From contig JAFZKP010000047.1 in NCBI GenBank assembly GCA_017553625.1, forward strand, positions 186,001-250,000: a stretch of 64,000 nt of DNA. Reading direction: 5' to 3'. Positions 41,196-50,547 of this stretch are shown one piece after another. The notes below the pieces were generated by a model. That model worked only from the letters and a program-made list of their open reading frames with translations, ran no database searches and was not told where the DNA came from. How positions within the stretch are numbered: position 1 is the first letter of the stretch; each line of letters begins with the position of its first letter. Made by a program: the position numbers and the translations under genes. This DNA is from Bacteroidales bacterium (GTDB lineage Bacteria; Bacteroidota; Bacteroidia; Bacteroidales; F082).

Positions 41196-41837
41196 TTAAT
41201 TGTAGTACCAGTTATAACGCTCAGATAATTTGTCTTTGTCATAATAAAGGAAAAACGAACCTGCCGGATATAAGTCAAGGACACCATTTGATGAATCATA
41301 AACATCCATTATGATGCTCGCATATTTGAGATTTCTTATACCATCTTCGGTAATTCTACCTTTATATATTATTCCTCTCTTTACTCTAACATCGTAAATG
41401 CCATAATCCATCTTCTTGTTTTCAACATAATAAACAGTAAAGTAAGAATCATGACCCATTACATATACAGTGTCAATAACTGTTTCTGTCTCCTCATAAT
41501 GAATTAATTTAGCCACTTTATTATGCTGATTCATGAACTTCAAATACACATTTGGCTCATAAACATCCAACGGCCATGTATTAATATTGACGTTTGAGGT
41601 GTCTCTCTTTTTGGGGGCAAACATAAACTCTCCCTCTATCTTTGGAGGTTTGTCTCCAGTATAAATCTCACCGAATCTCTGTTCAAAAACATCTCTCGCC
41701 TTCTTTGGAATGACTTTTACAATATCCTCAACATACTGTTCTTCACCCAAAAAAGTCAAAGTAGAATCATTGTTTTTCGTGCAGCTAACCATAGACAAAG
41801 CCGCCAGCGACACAATAAATAAACTTATCTTTCTCAT
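41196..41837 (-). CDS. Cassette copy B: unknown lipoprotein
   Basis: A 213-residue lipoprotein (signal MRKISLFIVSLAALSMVSC, Cys19) that I do not recognise as a named family. Recurring features shared with its paralog at 45596-46237 are GEEQYVEDIVKVIP near residue 30, PPKIEGEFMFAPK, EPNVYLKFMNQHNKVA, DTVYVMGHDSYFT, KRGIIYKGR and SERYNWY at the end. It is the middle gene of cassette B, 10 bases after the repeat-protein gene and 11 bases before the barrel gene. It probably sits on the outer membrane next to the barrel. Confidence 0.75.
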   Translation of the reverse strand: MRKISLFIVSLAALSMVSCTKNNDSTLTFLGEEQYVEDIVKVIPKKARDVFEQRFGEIYTGDKPPKIEGEFMFAPKKRDTSNVNINTWPLDVYEPNVYLKFMNQHNKVAKLIHYEETETVIDTVYVMGHDSYFTVYYVENKKMDYGIYDVRVKRGIIYKGRITEDGIRNLKYASIIMDVYDSSNGVLDLYPAGSFFLYYDKDKLSERYNWYYN

Positions 41838-41847
41838 AACTCAAACG

Positions 41848-44610
41848 TTATCTGTCAATTACTACTTGTTTGTAAATATTACCGAGTTTCGTCTCCACGA
41901 GAACCAAATATGAGCCTCTTGGCAGATTATCAACATCGATAAACACCTTGTTTTCATCGCTGTACTGTCCTTTCCAAACGGTCTGACCATACAAGCTTAT
42001 AATCTTAATGCCTGTTATCTCCTCCGATTCGACAACCACCTTATCCTTCGCAGGATTCGGATAGACATCAGCCTCAATCATCGAAACTTCTTCAACGTCA
42101 TAGAAATGACCATTGATTGTGATTTGTCTCTTATTGTCAGGGCTGCAAACATTCTCTGCTGCAACCTGAAGGATACATTCACCAGGTGTTGTCACATACA
42201 AAACGCATTCATTTCCATGAGGCTCAACCACCCACTTGTCGCTTCCGATAAGCGTCCATCTGTAATCGTTGCAATGTTCAACAGGATCAATGACATATTC
42301 ATATCGTCCCGTCTGCAAGTTCGTTGATGCGTAAGTCTCTTTGTAGCCTTGAATCTGGCTTGGTCCGAAATCAAACACTGGAAGTATTGTAAGATTCAGC
42401 ATCACGATACTGTCGCAGCCGTGAATTGAGCTAAGATTCAACGTGTCGTTAACAACTCCGACTTCAGGAGTTATGATGCTGAATCCGTTATCAACATAGC
42501 TCTCACCTTCACAGATCGATTCAACCAATCTTATGTTGTAAGTGTTGTATACTGTAAGATTCAGACGCACAATACTGTCGCAACCATACTGGTTAACAAG
42601 GTTCAAAACCTTATTGTGTACTCCAGGTGACGGATTATTTACTGTAAATCCGTGACCGATATAATCCTCACCATAACAGATATGCTCAGTGAATAAAGTG
42701 TCATTCACCGGATTGACTGTAAGTCTCAGATACACAGTACTGTCGCATCCAAATTGGTTTTCAAGGGACAATGTGTCAAATATTATGCCGACCGGAGGTC
42801 TTACAATATTAAACCCATTCTGGACATAGCTCTCACCATAGCACAATATCGGGTTCAAATATGTGTCATGCAACGGATTTACTGTAAGGGTAAGATACAC
42901 AGTGCTGTCACATCCAAACTGGCTCTGCAGCATCAAACTGTCACTGTATGTGCCAACTGCCGGCTCAATATATTCAAATCCATTCTCAATATAACTTTCC
43001 CCGTAGCAAATGGATTCAACAAAACGTATCTCATAAATTGGCATTACCGACAATCTCAACTTAACAACGCTGTCGCATGCGTATTGGCTCTGCAGGAACA
43101 AAGTATCCTTATAAACTCCAACTTCAAGAGAATCAAGATAGAAGCCGTTTTGAGAATAAATCTCGCCGAAACAAATTGTATCCAAAATCAGAGTGTCATA
43201 CACAGGGTTCACCGACAATTGCAAGAACACCGTGCTGTCACAGTTGTACTGGTTTGCCAAAACCAAAGTGTCGTAATGTAAACCAACCGGCAGATCATCA
43301 AAATAGAATCCATTCTGGTCATATATATCACCGAAACAGATTGCATCTACAATGAGAGTATCATTCACCGGATTCACCATCAGCTGCAGACGCACAGTGC
43401 TGTCGCATCCCAACTGCGTCTGTAATACCAATGAATCGCTATGCGGACCAACTGGCAGAGATTCAATATAGAATCCGTTCTTGGTATAGATATTACCATA
43501 GCAAATAGTATCAAAAATCAGCGTATCAAATACAGGATTCACTGTCAGATCAAGATAAAACATCGTACAACCGCTGGCATTGCTCTCCAAAATCGTGTCA
43601 TAAACCTTTCCTACTTCAGGCTGCGGGATGAAGAACTCATTGTCAATATAATCCTCACCATAGCAAATCGAAGCCACAACAAGCGAGTCAACTACTGGAT
43701 GAACGACAAGGTTAAGACGAATCGTACTGTCACAACCCATCACCGTCTCATATCTTAGGTAGTCATGGTACTCACCTGGAGCCGGATGCAAATATGTGAA
43801 ACCATGTCCGGTGAAATCATCGCCAAAGCAAATAGACTCATTGTAAATAGTTTCATATTCAGGAAGAACAGTGAGAGTCAGATAAACCGTACTGTCACCT
43901 CCATATATATTCTTCAGTTTAAGGCTGTCAATCATAGTGCCGGCAGGCTGTCCGTGAAGAATCACAAAACCTTCAAGCAGATAATCAACACCTTGGCAGA
44001 CTGTATCAGTCAAATATGTTGCAGGCTCAGGCATAACATAAAGATTAAGACTGACAAGACTGTCGCAGCCGTACATGCTCTGCAGCGACTGTGATGCTGT
44101 GTGAACACCTATTTTCGGTTGAATGAAATTGAAACCGTTCTCTGTATAGTCACTTCCTATTGTGATATATGCCGAAATCAAAGTGTCGTAAACAGGATAA
44201 ACCATCAAATCAAGAACCACGATACTGTCGCAACCACCCTGGCTTGTGAAGAACAATGTGTCGTAATTCCAGCCAACTGGAGGGGCGATGACATTAAATC
44301 CGTTATCCGTGTAATCCTCACCGTAACATATTGATTCCCAAAGCACTTTCTCATAACCAGGATTAACAGTCAAATTAAGTACAACGATACTGTCACCACC
44401 ATGAACATTGGTGTAAACAGCCGTGTCAACAAAATGACCGACCTCAGGTTGTATATAAACGAATGCATTATTTATATAATCTTCGCCATGGCATATCGAA
44501 ACATCGAGCACCTTATCAGCATCTCGAATTTCGGATTTAACTTGGGAAAAGACAGAATTACCAATGAAAATCAATAATATAGCCAATGAAATCTTAGATA
44601 AATATCTCAT
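41848..44610 (-). CDS. Cassette copy B: T9SS-secreted protein with 13 Cys-rich repeats
   Basis: A 920-residue surface protein. Signal peptide of 22 residues (ends NSVFSQ). From about residue 37 to 750 there are 13 repeats of about 55 residues with the pattern ICYGEDYxxNGF...PxVG...DTLxL...GCDSxVxLxLTVNP; most carry two cysteines, 30-40 residues apart, which could form a disulfide. A beta domain of about 85 residues follows (YEYVIDPVEHCNDYRW). The last 80 residues are a type A T9SS sorting domain (VYPNPAKDKVVVES ... GSYLVLVETKLGNIYKQVVI). It is the first gene of cassette B, with its own promoter. The likely role is an adhesin or binding protein; the ligand is unknown. Confidence 0.85.
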   Translation of the reverse strand: MRYLSKISLAILLIFIGNSVFSQVKSEIRDADKVLDVSICHGEDYINNAFVYIQPEVGHFVDTAVYTNVHGGDSIVVLNLTVNPGYEKVLWESICYGEDYTDNGFNVIAPPVGWNYDTLFFTSQGGCDSIVVLDLMVYPVYDTLISAYITIGSDYTENGFNFIQPKIGVHTASQSLQSMYGCDSLVSLNLYVMPEPATYLTDTVCQGVDYLLEGFVILHGQPAGTMIDSLKLKNIYGGDSTVYLTLTVLPEYETIYNESICFGDDFTGHGFTYLHPAPGEYHDYLRYETVMGCDSTIRLNLVVHPVVDSLVVASICYGEDYIDNEFFIPQPEVGKVYDTILESNASGCTMFYLDLTVNPVFDTLIFDTICYGNIYTKNGFYIESLPVGPHSDSLVLQTQLGCDSTVRLQLMVNPVNDTLIVDAICFGDIYDQNGFYFDDLPVGLHYDTLVLANQYNCDSTVFLQLSVNPVYDTLILDTICFGEIYSQNGFYLDSLEVGVYKDTLFLQSQYACDSVVKLRLSVMPIYEIRFVESICYGESYIENGFEYIEPAVGTYSDSLMLQSQFGCDSTVYLTLTVNPLHDTYLNPILCYGESYVQNGFNIVRPPVGIIFDTLSLENQFGCDSTVYLRLTVNPVNDTLFTEHICYGEDYIGHGFTVNNPSPGVHNKVLNLVNQYGCDSIVRLNLTVYNTYNIRLVESICEGESYVDNGFSIITPEVGVVNDTLNLSSIHGCDSIVMLNLTILPVFDFGPSQIQGYKETYASTNLQTGRYEYVIDPVEHCNDYRWTLIGSDKWVVEPHGNECVLYVTTPGECILQVAAENVCSPDNKRQITINGHFYDVEEVSMIEADVYPNPAKDKVVVESEEITGIKIISLYGQTVWKGQYSDENKVFIDVDNLPRGSYLVLVETKLGNIYKQVVIDR

Positions 44611-44657
44611 AAAAACAATATTTTAAACACACTTTATAGTCATTATAATAAATCCTG

Positions 44658-44665
44658 CAAATATA
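44658..44665 (-). promoter_or_regulatory. Promoter -7 box of cassette B
   Basis: TATATTTG on the minus strand, 47 bases before the repeat-protein ATG. It lies in the context ATGTCGTATaTTTGCAG, nearly the same as the cassette A promoter at 48103-48110 (one base differs), so the promoter was duplicated with the genes. Confidence 0.7.
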
Positions 44666-44708
44666 CGACATATTTAAATAAATATAAAATAAAAAGTAAA
44701 AAAAATAA

Positions 44709-44753
44709 CAAAAAAAATCTTACAAATTATCAGCAACGACAACCTGTAAGATT
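44709..44753 (-). terminator. Terminator after cassette A
   Basis: On the minus strand the 9-base stem AATCTTACA/TGTAAGATT (44753-44745 with 44724-44716) has a 20-base loop and is followed by a run of T. It lies between the barrel gene of cassette A and the promoter of cassette B, so the two cassettes are probably separate transcripts. A second, smaller stem (TTGAAGC/GCTTCAA) lies just before it. Confidence 0.7.
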
Positions 44754-44798
44754 TAATATGTCTTTTGAAGCTCCGAGGCTTCAATTACGATGGGGAAA

Positions 44799-45584
44799 TT
44801 ACCATCTGTTAGATTTCCTGAAATTGCTGCATGAGCCTGTTTCGCGATAGAATGGCATACCTATACTAATCATCACCTCAACGCCCCTGTTGTATCTGTC
44901 TCCTGTTATGTTGTATGCATTGGTATTACCCGACACAGCAGATTCATTTTTCTCCATTCGTGAGTACGTGTCAAGTAATCCGTAATTGTATCCAGCCGTC
45001 AGCTTCACATAAAGTGCTGTCTTTGGCATATACACATCAAAGCGGAATCCCAATCCAATTAAAGCACTGATATCATATTCCTTCATATTCGCACTGCCTA
45101 TCTCTATCTCTTCAGAAACTCCATCCTTTTTCTGGCTTATATATCCACTCAACACATATCCGAAGTCAGGTGCGACAAAGGCGAAAGGCTTGAATGTTCT
45201 TGATAACTGCATATAGAACTCTACTGGAACACGAAAATCCACATACCTTGAATTTATCTTAAAGTCAACCTGTTGTGAGTTTTTGGTTTCATACGAATAC
45301 ATCGTGCCTCTTCCGACATACATAAGTTCTGGTGACACCGACAGCCAGCTCATTACTGGTATCTCAAGATACACTCCAAACGACGGCTTGATAGAATATG
45401 TCGGGTTCAGGTCTTTCAGTTCTCCATCTGTATATTTCATCATGGCGTCATTCACTCCGAACTTCACACCCATCGACACCACTTTCGAAAGATTGACTCG
45501 CCTGTCATTACCGATTTGCATCTGCGCTTTCAACAAACCGCCAGATAGCATGCATAATATCAGCAATATTATTGTCCTTCTCAT
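44799..45584 (-). CDS. Cassette copy A: outer-membrane beta-barrel protein
   Basis: A 261-residue paralog of the barrel at 40390-41184, with the same signal (ends GGLLKAQ), the same strand pattern and the same C-terminus (SNFRKSNRW). By eye most positions are the same across the whole length, making it the most conserved gene of the duplicated cassette. It ends the cassette A transcript; a terminator follows. It lies 11 bases after the lipoprotein gene, the same gap as in cassette B. Confidence 0.8.
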   Translation of the reverse strand: MRRTIILLILCMLSGGLLKAQMQIGNDRRVNLSKVVSMGVKFGVNDAMMKYTDGELKDLNPTYSIKPSFGVYLEIPVMSWLSVSPELMYVGRGTMYSYETKNSQQVDFKINSRYVDFRVPVEFYMQLSRTFKPFAFVAPDFGYVLSGYISQKKDGVSEEIEIGSANMKEYDISALIGLGFRFDVYMPKTALYVKLTAGYNYGLLDTYSRMEKNESAVSGNTNAYNITGDRYNRGVEVMISIGMPFYRETGSCSNFRKSNRW

Positions 45585-45595
45585 CTCTATTCTTT

Positions 45596-46237
45596 TTATT
45601 CTTTATACCAGTTATATCGCTCTGCCAGATTTTCTGCGGACCCATCCTCATACATGAAGTATGTTCCTACAGGATATAAGTCGACCTCTCCTCCTGATTC
45701 ATCTTCAATATCCATGATAACACTGGCATATTTCAAGTTCTTGATACCCGCATCAACCACTCTACCGCTGTAAATAATACCTCTTTTCATCTTCACCTCA
45801 TACATGCCGTAGTCATACATCACATCCTCCACATAGTAAGCGGTAAAATAACTGTCACGTCCCATAACATAAACAGTGTCGGTTTTTGTCTCAACTTCCT
45901 CGTTATGAATAAATGTCGCCACTCTGTTATGCTGGTCCATGAATTTCAAATAAACATTAGGTTCTACTGCGGTCAAGGGCCAAACACCTTCAAAATTGGT
46001 GTACTTTCTCACTTTCGGAGCGAAAAGGTATTCCCCTTGAATGTTTGGCGGGACAGAGCCCCTGTAAATTCCAAATCTTTTGTTGAATTCCTTCACCATG
46101 TCCTCGGGTATCACTTTCAATATATCCTCGACATATTCTTCCTCGCCGAGAAGCACCAAGGTGGTTTCATCATTCTTGGTACAGCTTATCATAGCAGCAC
46201 CTAATACAAGCATAAGGATTATTGCTCTTATTCTCAT
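45596..46237 (-). CDS. Cassette copy A: unknown lipoprotein
   Basis: A 213-residue paralog of the lipoprotein at 41196-41837. I start it at the ATG at 46237, which matches the paralog's start, puts Cys19 in the lipobox (MISC), leaves a good AAAGGA ribosome site 7 bases upstream, and gives the same 10-base gap to the gene before it. ATGs at 46243 and 46261 are alternatives. Shared blocks are GEEEYVEDILKVIP, PPNIQGEYLFAPK, EPNVYLKFMDQHNRVA, DTVYVMGRDSYFTAYYVED and ERYNWY. Function unknown. Confidence 0.75.
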   Translation of the reverse strand: MRIRAIILMLVLGAAMISCTKNDETTLVLLGEEEYVEDILKVIPEDMVKEFNKRFGIYRGSVPPNIQGEYLFAPKVRKYTNFEGVWPLTAVEPNVYLKFMDQHNRVATFIHNEEVETKTDTVYVMGRDSYFTAYYVEDVMYDYGMYEVKMKRGIIYSGRVVDAGIKNLKYASVIMDIEDESGGEVDLYPVGTYFMYEDGSAENLAERYNWYKE

Positions 46238-46247
46238 AGCCATTCCT

Positions 46248-48002
46248 TTATTTTTCAACAATTATTTGTTTGTAGGCATTACCTTTCTTAGTCTCCACAA
46301 GGACAATGTGCATACCTGCCGACAAATCGCTGACATCCAACACAACCTGTTCCTCGCTGTCATATTCAGCAACTTTTTCTATCTGACCAAGCAAGCCCAT
46401 TATCTTAATGCCTGTTATCATCTCTGATTTCACTGTCATGGTGTTTTTGGCTGGGTTCGGGAACAGACTTGCCTCTATCATTGAATTTTCATCCACACCG
46501 AAGAAAACACCTGTTATTCTTAATGTCTTAAACGTTGTGTCGCACCTGTTCCATGCGCTGACTTTCAAATCATAATTACCTGCAGATGTAACATACAATG
46601 TGCATTTTGTTCCATCAGGTACAACAACCCATTTATCATTGTCAACAACTTCCCAATGATATTCGTCGCAATACTCAATTGGACGGATTGAATATTCATA
46701 TTTTCCAGTCTGGACATTTGTCATTGCATAGGTGTTTTGATACCCTTCTATCCTGCTGTCTCCGAAATCAAACACAGGGAACACCTCAAGTGTCAGGTTA
46801 ATAACACTGTCGCATCCATGAATTGACGGGAGAGTTATTGAAGTATTCAACGTACCGACTTCCGGATTTATGATATCGAAGCCATGCAGTTGGTAATTCT
46901 CACCATGGCAAATCGTATCATAAACAGGAGTCTCAAACAATTCATGAACTTTGAGTTTTATACTAACAATGCTGTCACATCCATAAATCGTATTAAGGAA
47001 CAATGTGTCGAAATGCTCGCCAACAGACGGTCTTTCGAAATAGAAACCGTGACCGTTGAAACTCTCACCATAACAAATCTCTTCATTAAAATTGGTGTTA
47101 TAGTTTGGATTCACAGCCAAATCAAGATACAAGATACTGTCGCATCCGAGATAAGTGTTAAAAAACAGGGTGTCGAGATATGTACCCACAGCCGGCTGAA
47201 TGACATTGAATCCGTTTTCGGTATAATCCTCGCCATCGCACACTGAAGCGCTGATATATATGTCATACCTCGGATTGATTGTCAATGTGAGATATACCAT
47301 ACTGTCGCAGCCTTCCGCAGTGTTTGTCAACAATGAATCATAAATCACTCCGGCAGCCGGATTCTCAAAATTGAATCCATTGATAAGATAACTCTCGCCT
47401 TCACAAATAGTGTCAAACAACAATGAGTCGATACCTGCATCATAAATGTTAAGTTCAAGAGTGACAATGCTGTCGCATCCATACTGGTTCGGCACTGTCA
47501 GCGTATACTGGAATGTTCCGATATCAGGTTTGGTGATGTCGAATCCATTTAACTGATAATTCCTACCATGACAAATAGTATCATACAACAATGTATCTGA
47601 TAACGGATTGATAATCAATGCAAGATAAACAGTGCTGTCGCATCCGAGCATGCTCTGCAAATGCAATGTATCATTAAATTCACCAACAGGAATTGAATCC
47701 AACACTGCACCACCCCACTCATAAGGTTCGCCAAAACAAATAGTGTCATTTACTGTTATATTGAATGTCGGGTTAACAGTCAGCTGAAGGTTCACAACAC
47801 TATCTTCGGTAATTGGTATTGAATATTCCCATAATCCAGCGGTATCAGGAGTTAATGTTGTCGAGTTTATTAAATACGGATCGCCAAGACATATCGTATC
47901 CAACAGATTATACGTCACAGGATCTCTGTTAACATTCTGGCCACAAACTGGAAATGCAAGCAAAAGCAGCATAAAAATATGCAAAATTCTTTTCTTTATC
48001 AT
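46248..48002 (-). CDS. Cassette copy A: T9SS-secreted protein with 7 Cys-rich repeats
   Basis: A 584-residue surface protein, the shorter paralog of the 920-residue protein. I start it at the ATG at 48002, giving the signal MIKKRILHIFMLLLLAFPVCGQ; the frame is open to 48116 but that part holds the promoter. Seven repeats of about 55 residues run from about 35 to 420 (for example TICHGRNYQLNGFDI ... YGCDSIVTLELNIY), then a beta domain (YEYSIRPIEYCDEYHW) and an 80-residue type A T9SS sorting domain (LFPNPAKNTMTVKS ... GNAYKQIIVEK). The first two repeats are the most divergent. Likely a surface adhesin or binding protein. Confidence 0.85.
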   Translation of the reverse strand: MIKKRILHIFMLLLLAFPVCGQNVNRDPVTYNLLDTICLGDPYLINSTTLTPDTAGLWEYSIPITEDSVVNLQLTVNPTFNITVNDTICFGEPYEWGGAVLDSIPVGEFNDTLHLQSMLGCDSTVYLALIINPLSDTLLYDTICHGRNYQLNGFDITKPDIGTFQYTLTVPNQYGCDSIVTLELNIYDAGIDSLLFDTICEGESYLINGFNFENPAAGVIYDSLLTNTAEGCDSMVYLTLTINPRYDIYISASVCDGEDYTENGFNVIQPAVGTYLDTLFFNTYLGCDSILYLDLAVNPNYNTNFNEEICYGESFNGHGFYFERPSVGEHFDTLFLNTIYGCDSIVSIKLKVHELFETPVYDTICHGENYQLHGFDIINPEVGTLNTSITLPSIHGCDSVINLTLEVFPVFDFGDSRIEGYQNTYAMTNVQTGKYEYSIRPIEYCDEYHWEVVDNDKWVVVPDGTKCTLYVTSAGNYDLKVSAWNRCDTTFKTLRITGVFFGVDENSMIEASLFPNPAKNTMTVKSEMITGIKIMGLLGQIEKVAEYDSEEQVVLDVSDLSAGMHIVLVETKKGNAYKQIIVEK

Positions 48003-48102
48003 ATCTTTAAATAATCTCACTTTATTAAAAATCAACATGTTACAATTAGAAAAACTCTCATTCCGAAGCACTGTTATGAGATTTTCCCTATTTAACAATC
48101 TG

Positions 48103-48181
48103 CAAAAATACGACATTTTTTGAAAAAATGAAATTTTATGTCAAAAAAATATTCAAAATATTAAAAAAAACTTTACTTTTG
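48103..48181. promoter_or_regulatory. Divergent promoters for cassette A and recQ
   Basis: TATTTTTG on the minus strand (48110-48103) for cassette A, in the context ATGTCGTATtTTTGCAG shared with cassette B, with a leader of about 95 bases to the ATG at 48002. TACTTTTG on the plus strand (48174-48181) for recQ, 14 bases before its ATG. The cassette A leader contains an inverted repeat (GAAAA..TCTCAT with ATGAGATTTTC, 48049-48086). Confidence 0.65.
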
Positions 48182-48195
48182 CAAAAAGCGCATAC

Positions 48196-50124
48196 ATGAG
48201 TGAACTTACAAGGTCGGTTTTGGTAAGATATTGGGGGTATCCTTCTTTCCGCCCAATGCAGGAAGACATTGTAGATTCTGTTATTGCCGGACGCGACACA
48301 CTTGCGCTTTTACCTACAGGAGGAGGAAAGTCGATATGCTTTCAGGTTCCTGCGATGGCGATGGACGGCGTGTGCATTGTAGTTACGCCGCTCATCTCGC
48401 TCATGAAAGACCAGGTGCTTCATCTCAAAAGGATAAACATCGCTGCAGCAGCCATTTACTCAGGAATGCATCCGAGCGAGGTCGAGATTGCATACAACAA
48501 AGCGGTTTTCGGAAGCCTCAAGTTTCTCTATGTGTCACCAGAGCGTCTCATGACCGACACTTTCATTGAGGCAATCAAAAAGATGAAGGTGTGCCTGCTT
48601 GCCATCGACGAGTCGCATTGCATATCGCAGTGGGGCTATGATTTCCGTCCGCCCTATTTGAAAATTGCCGAAATACGACCATACATTCCAAACACGCCAG
48701 TACTGGCACTTACAGCCACAGCAACCCCAAACGTTGTCGACGACATACAGTTCAGGCTCGGCTTTAAGGAGAAAAACGTGTTCCAGACAAGCTACGAACG
48801 CAAAAACGTGACTTACAATGTCATAAAAACCGCTGACAAATACAACCTCATGTACCGTCTCTTCATGAAGATGGACAGAGGCAGCGGCATAGTTTACGTC
48901 CGTAGCCGCAAACGCACCAAGATTATCGCTGACTGGCTGCAGTCAGTTGGTGTCAGCGCCACGTATTATCATGCGGGCATCGACGCCAAGACCCGCGACG
49001 AAAGGCAGAAGACGTGGATGGAAGGAAGGATTAAAGTCATTGTGGCGACCAACGCATTTGGCATGGGTATCGACAAGCCCGACGTGCGCGTGGTTGTTCA
49101 CATGGACCTCCCCGACAGCCTCGAAGCTTATTTCCAGGAAGCAGGAAGAGCCGGCCGTGACCTGAAACCGTCCGAAGCATTTCTGCTTGTTGCCGACAGC
49201 GACATTAAACAACTCAAAGACAACCTGCAACAGTCATATCCTGAACTCGAAAGAATTAAAACCATTTACAACGCGGTAGGCAATTATCTTCAAATTCCTA
49301 ATGGCGCAGGTAAAGGTCAAAGCTATCCTTTTGACATGGCTGAATTCAGCAAAACATACGGATTCTCACTCATAGAAGTGTTCAACTCATTGAAACTCAT
49401 GGAAAGAGAAGGATTCTTCGTGTTGTCAGAAGCCATGAGCACACCTTCACAGCTTATGATTAAGGCAAGCCGTGAAGACCTTTATCGTTTTCAGGTTGAA
49501 TATGCTGAGTTTGACACCTTAATTAAATATCTATTAAGAAACTATCCTGGAATTTTGTCGGACTTTGTGAAGATACGAGAAGAGCAGATAAGCCAGAAGC
49601 TCGGAATTGATGTGACAAAAGTTGAAAACACGCTGAAAAAACTGGAGAGATACAACTTCCTTACTTATATTCAACGAAGCGACAAACCTCAGATTCAATA
49701 TCTAACGGAGCATCAGGACACGAAACACTTCTCATTATCCGACGAGGTTTACAAAGACAGGAAAGAAGACGCCACCCGTCGTGTGCAGGCCGTGATTGAC
49801 TTCGTCAACAACGACGACGAATGCCGCAGTGTTCAGCTTCTTCGATATTTCGGCGAAAAAATCAAGACAAGATGCGGGAAATGCGACGTGTGCAGCATCC
49901 GCAATCAGATGAAAATCAACGATGAGGAATACAAAAACATCAGTGAGATAATTCTCGGCGAGTTAAAAAAACGCATCGTTCCTCTTTATGAGACACCGTC
50001 ATTGGCTAAAAACCATCTTGAAGAAAAGGTCTTGGAGACTGTGCGTTGGATGCTCGACAACGGTGTCATCGAGCAGGACGAGAACGGTAACCTGAGAGAG
50101 AAGAGGCAAGGCACGCTGTTCTAA
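48196..50124 (+). CDS. recQ: ATP-dependent DNA helicase RecQ
   Basis: A 642-residue 3'-5' DNA helicase for recombination and repair. Helicase motifs: motif I LLPTGGGKSICFQ, motif II DESHCISQWGYDFRPPY, motif III LALTATATPNV, motif VI QEAGRAGRD. The zinc-binding RecQ C-terminal region shows RYFGEKIKTRCGKCDVC. The usual C-terminal HRDC domain is not evident; the protein ends in a shorter winged-helix-like tail. It has its own promoter and ends before a hairpin shared with hup. Confidence 0.95.
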   Translation: MSELTRSVLVRYWGYPSFRPMQEDIVDSVIAGRDTLALLPTGGGKSICFQVPAMAMDGVCIVVTPLISLMKDQVLHLKRINIAAAAIYSGMHPSEVEIAYNKAVFGSLKFLYVSPERLMTDTFIEAIKKMKVCLLAIDESHCISQWGYDFRPPYLKIAEIRPYIPNTPVLALTATATPNVVDDIQFRLGFKEKNVFQTSYERKNVTYNVIKTADKYNLMYRLFMKMDRGSGIVYVRSRKRTKIIADWLQSVGVSATYYHAGIDAKTRDERQKTWMEGRIKVIVATNAFGMGIDKPDVRVVVHMDLPDSLEAYFQEAGRAGRDLKPSEAFLLVADSDIKQLKDNLQQSYPELERIKTIYNAVGNYLQIPNGAGKGQSYPFDMAEFSKTYGFSLIEVFNSLKLMEREGFFVLSEAMSTPSQLMIKASREDLYRFQVEYAEFDTLIKYLLRNYPGILSDFVKIREEQISQKLGIDVTKVENTLKKLERYNFLTYIQRSDKPQIQYLTEHQDTKHFSLSDEVYKDRKEDATRRVQAVIDFVNNDDECRSVQLLRYFGEKIKTRCGKCDVCSIRNQMKINDEEYKNISEIILGELKKRIVPLYETPSLAKNHLEEKVLETVRWMLDNGVIEQDENGNLREKRQGTLF

Positions 50125-50130
50125 ACAAAA

Positions 50131-50152
50131 AAGGTCGCCTGATGGCGACCTT
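50131..50152 (-). terminator. Terminator between recQ and hup
   Basis: A perfect 9-base stem AAGGTCGCC/GGCGACCTT with a TGAT loop. On the minus strand a run of T follows (TTTTTTG), so it mainly ends the hup transcript; it may also stop recQ transcripts. Confidence 0.8.
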
Positions 50153-50175
50153 CTCAGTCAATAGAAATAACTCTA

Positions 50176-50439
50176 TTATTTTACTAAATCCGCGCTGGCT
50201 TTGAATTTCACAACTGTCTTAGGAGCAATCGTGATCTTTGCACCAGTTTGTGGATTACGGCCATTACGAGCCGGGCGCTTTATTGTTGACAATGTGCCGA
50301 ATCCGACCAATGAAATACGTTCACCATTACGGACTGCATCTGTTGCTGCGCAAATAAAAGCGTCGAGAGCTTTCTTAGCATCAACTTTTGTGAGGCCAGC
50401 TTTTTCAGCCATCACATTCACTAATTCTGCTTTATTCAT
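50176..50439 (-). CDS. hup: HU-family DNA-binding protein
   Basis: An 87-residue histone-like protein that bends and compacts DNA as a dimer. It starts MNKAELVNVMAEKAGLTK at the ATG at 50439; the longer frame upstream is not needed. The body helix KKALDAFICAATDAV and the DNA-binding arm LVGFGTLSTIKRPARNGRNPQTG are canonical. It has its own promoter with a leader of about 35 bases and is followed by a strong terminator, so it is a single-gene unit despite lying just after fmt. Confidence 0.95.
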   Translation of the reverse strand: MNKAELVNVMAEKAGLTKVDAKKALDAFICAATDAVRNGERISLVGFGTLSTIKRPARNGRNPQTGAKITIAPKTVVKFKASADLVK

Positions 50440-50476
50440 TTTGTAAGTTTTAATAAGTTTAAATTCTTTTGACATG

Positions 50477-50484
50477 CAAATATA
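50477..50484 (-). promoter_or_regulatory. hup promoter -7 box
   Basis: TATATTTG on the minus strand, 37 bases before the hup ATG at 50439. Confidence 0.65.
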
Positions 50485-50547
50485 TAAATAAAAAAAGAAA
50501 CAAAACAAATTTTTTTGAAAAAAATTAAAAAAAATGCTAAAGCACAA

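Noticed and set aside
41848-44610. Tandem DNA repeats of about 165 bases as a CRISPR or satellite locus
   Set aside because: They keep one open frame with conserved protein motifs and are coding repeats of a surface protein.
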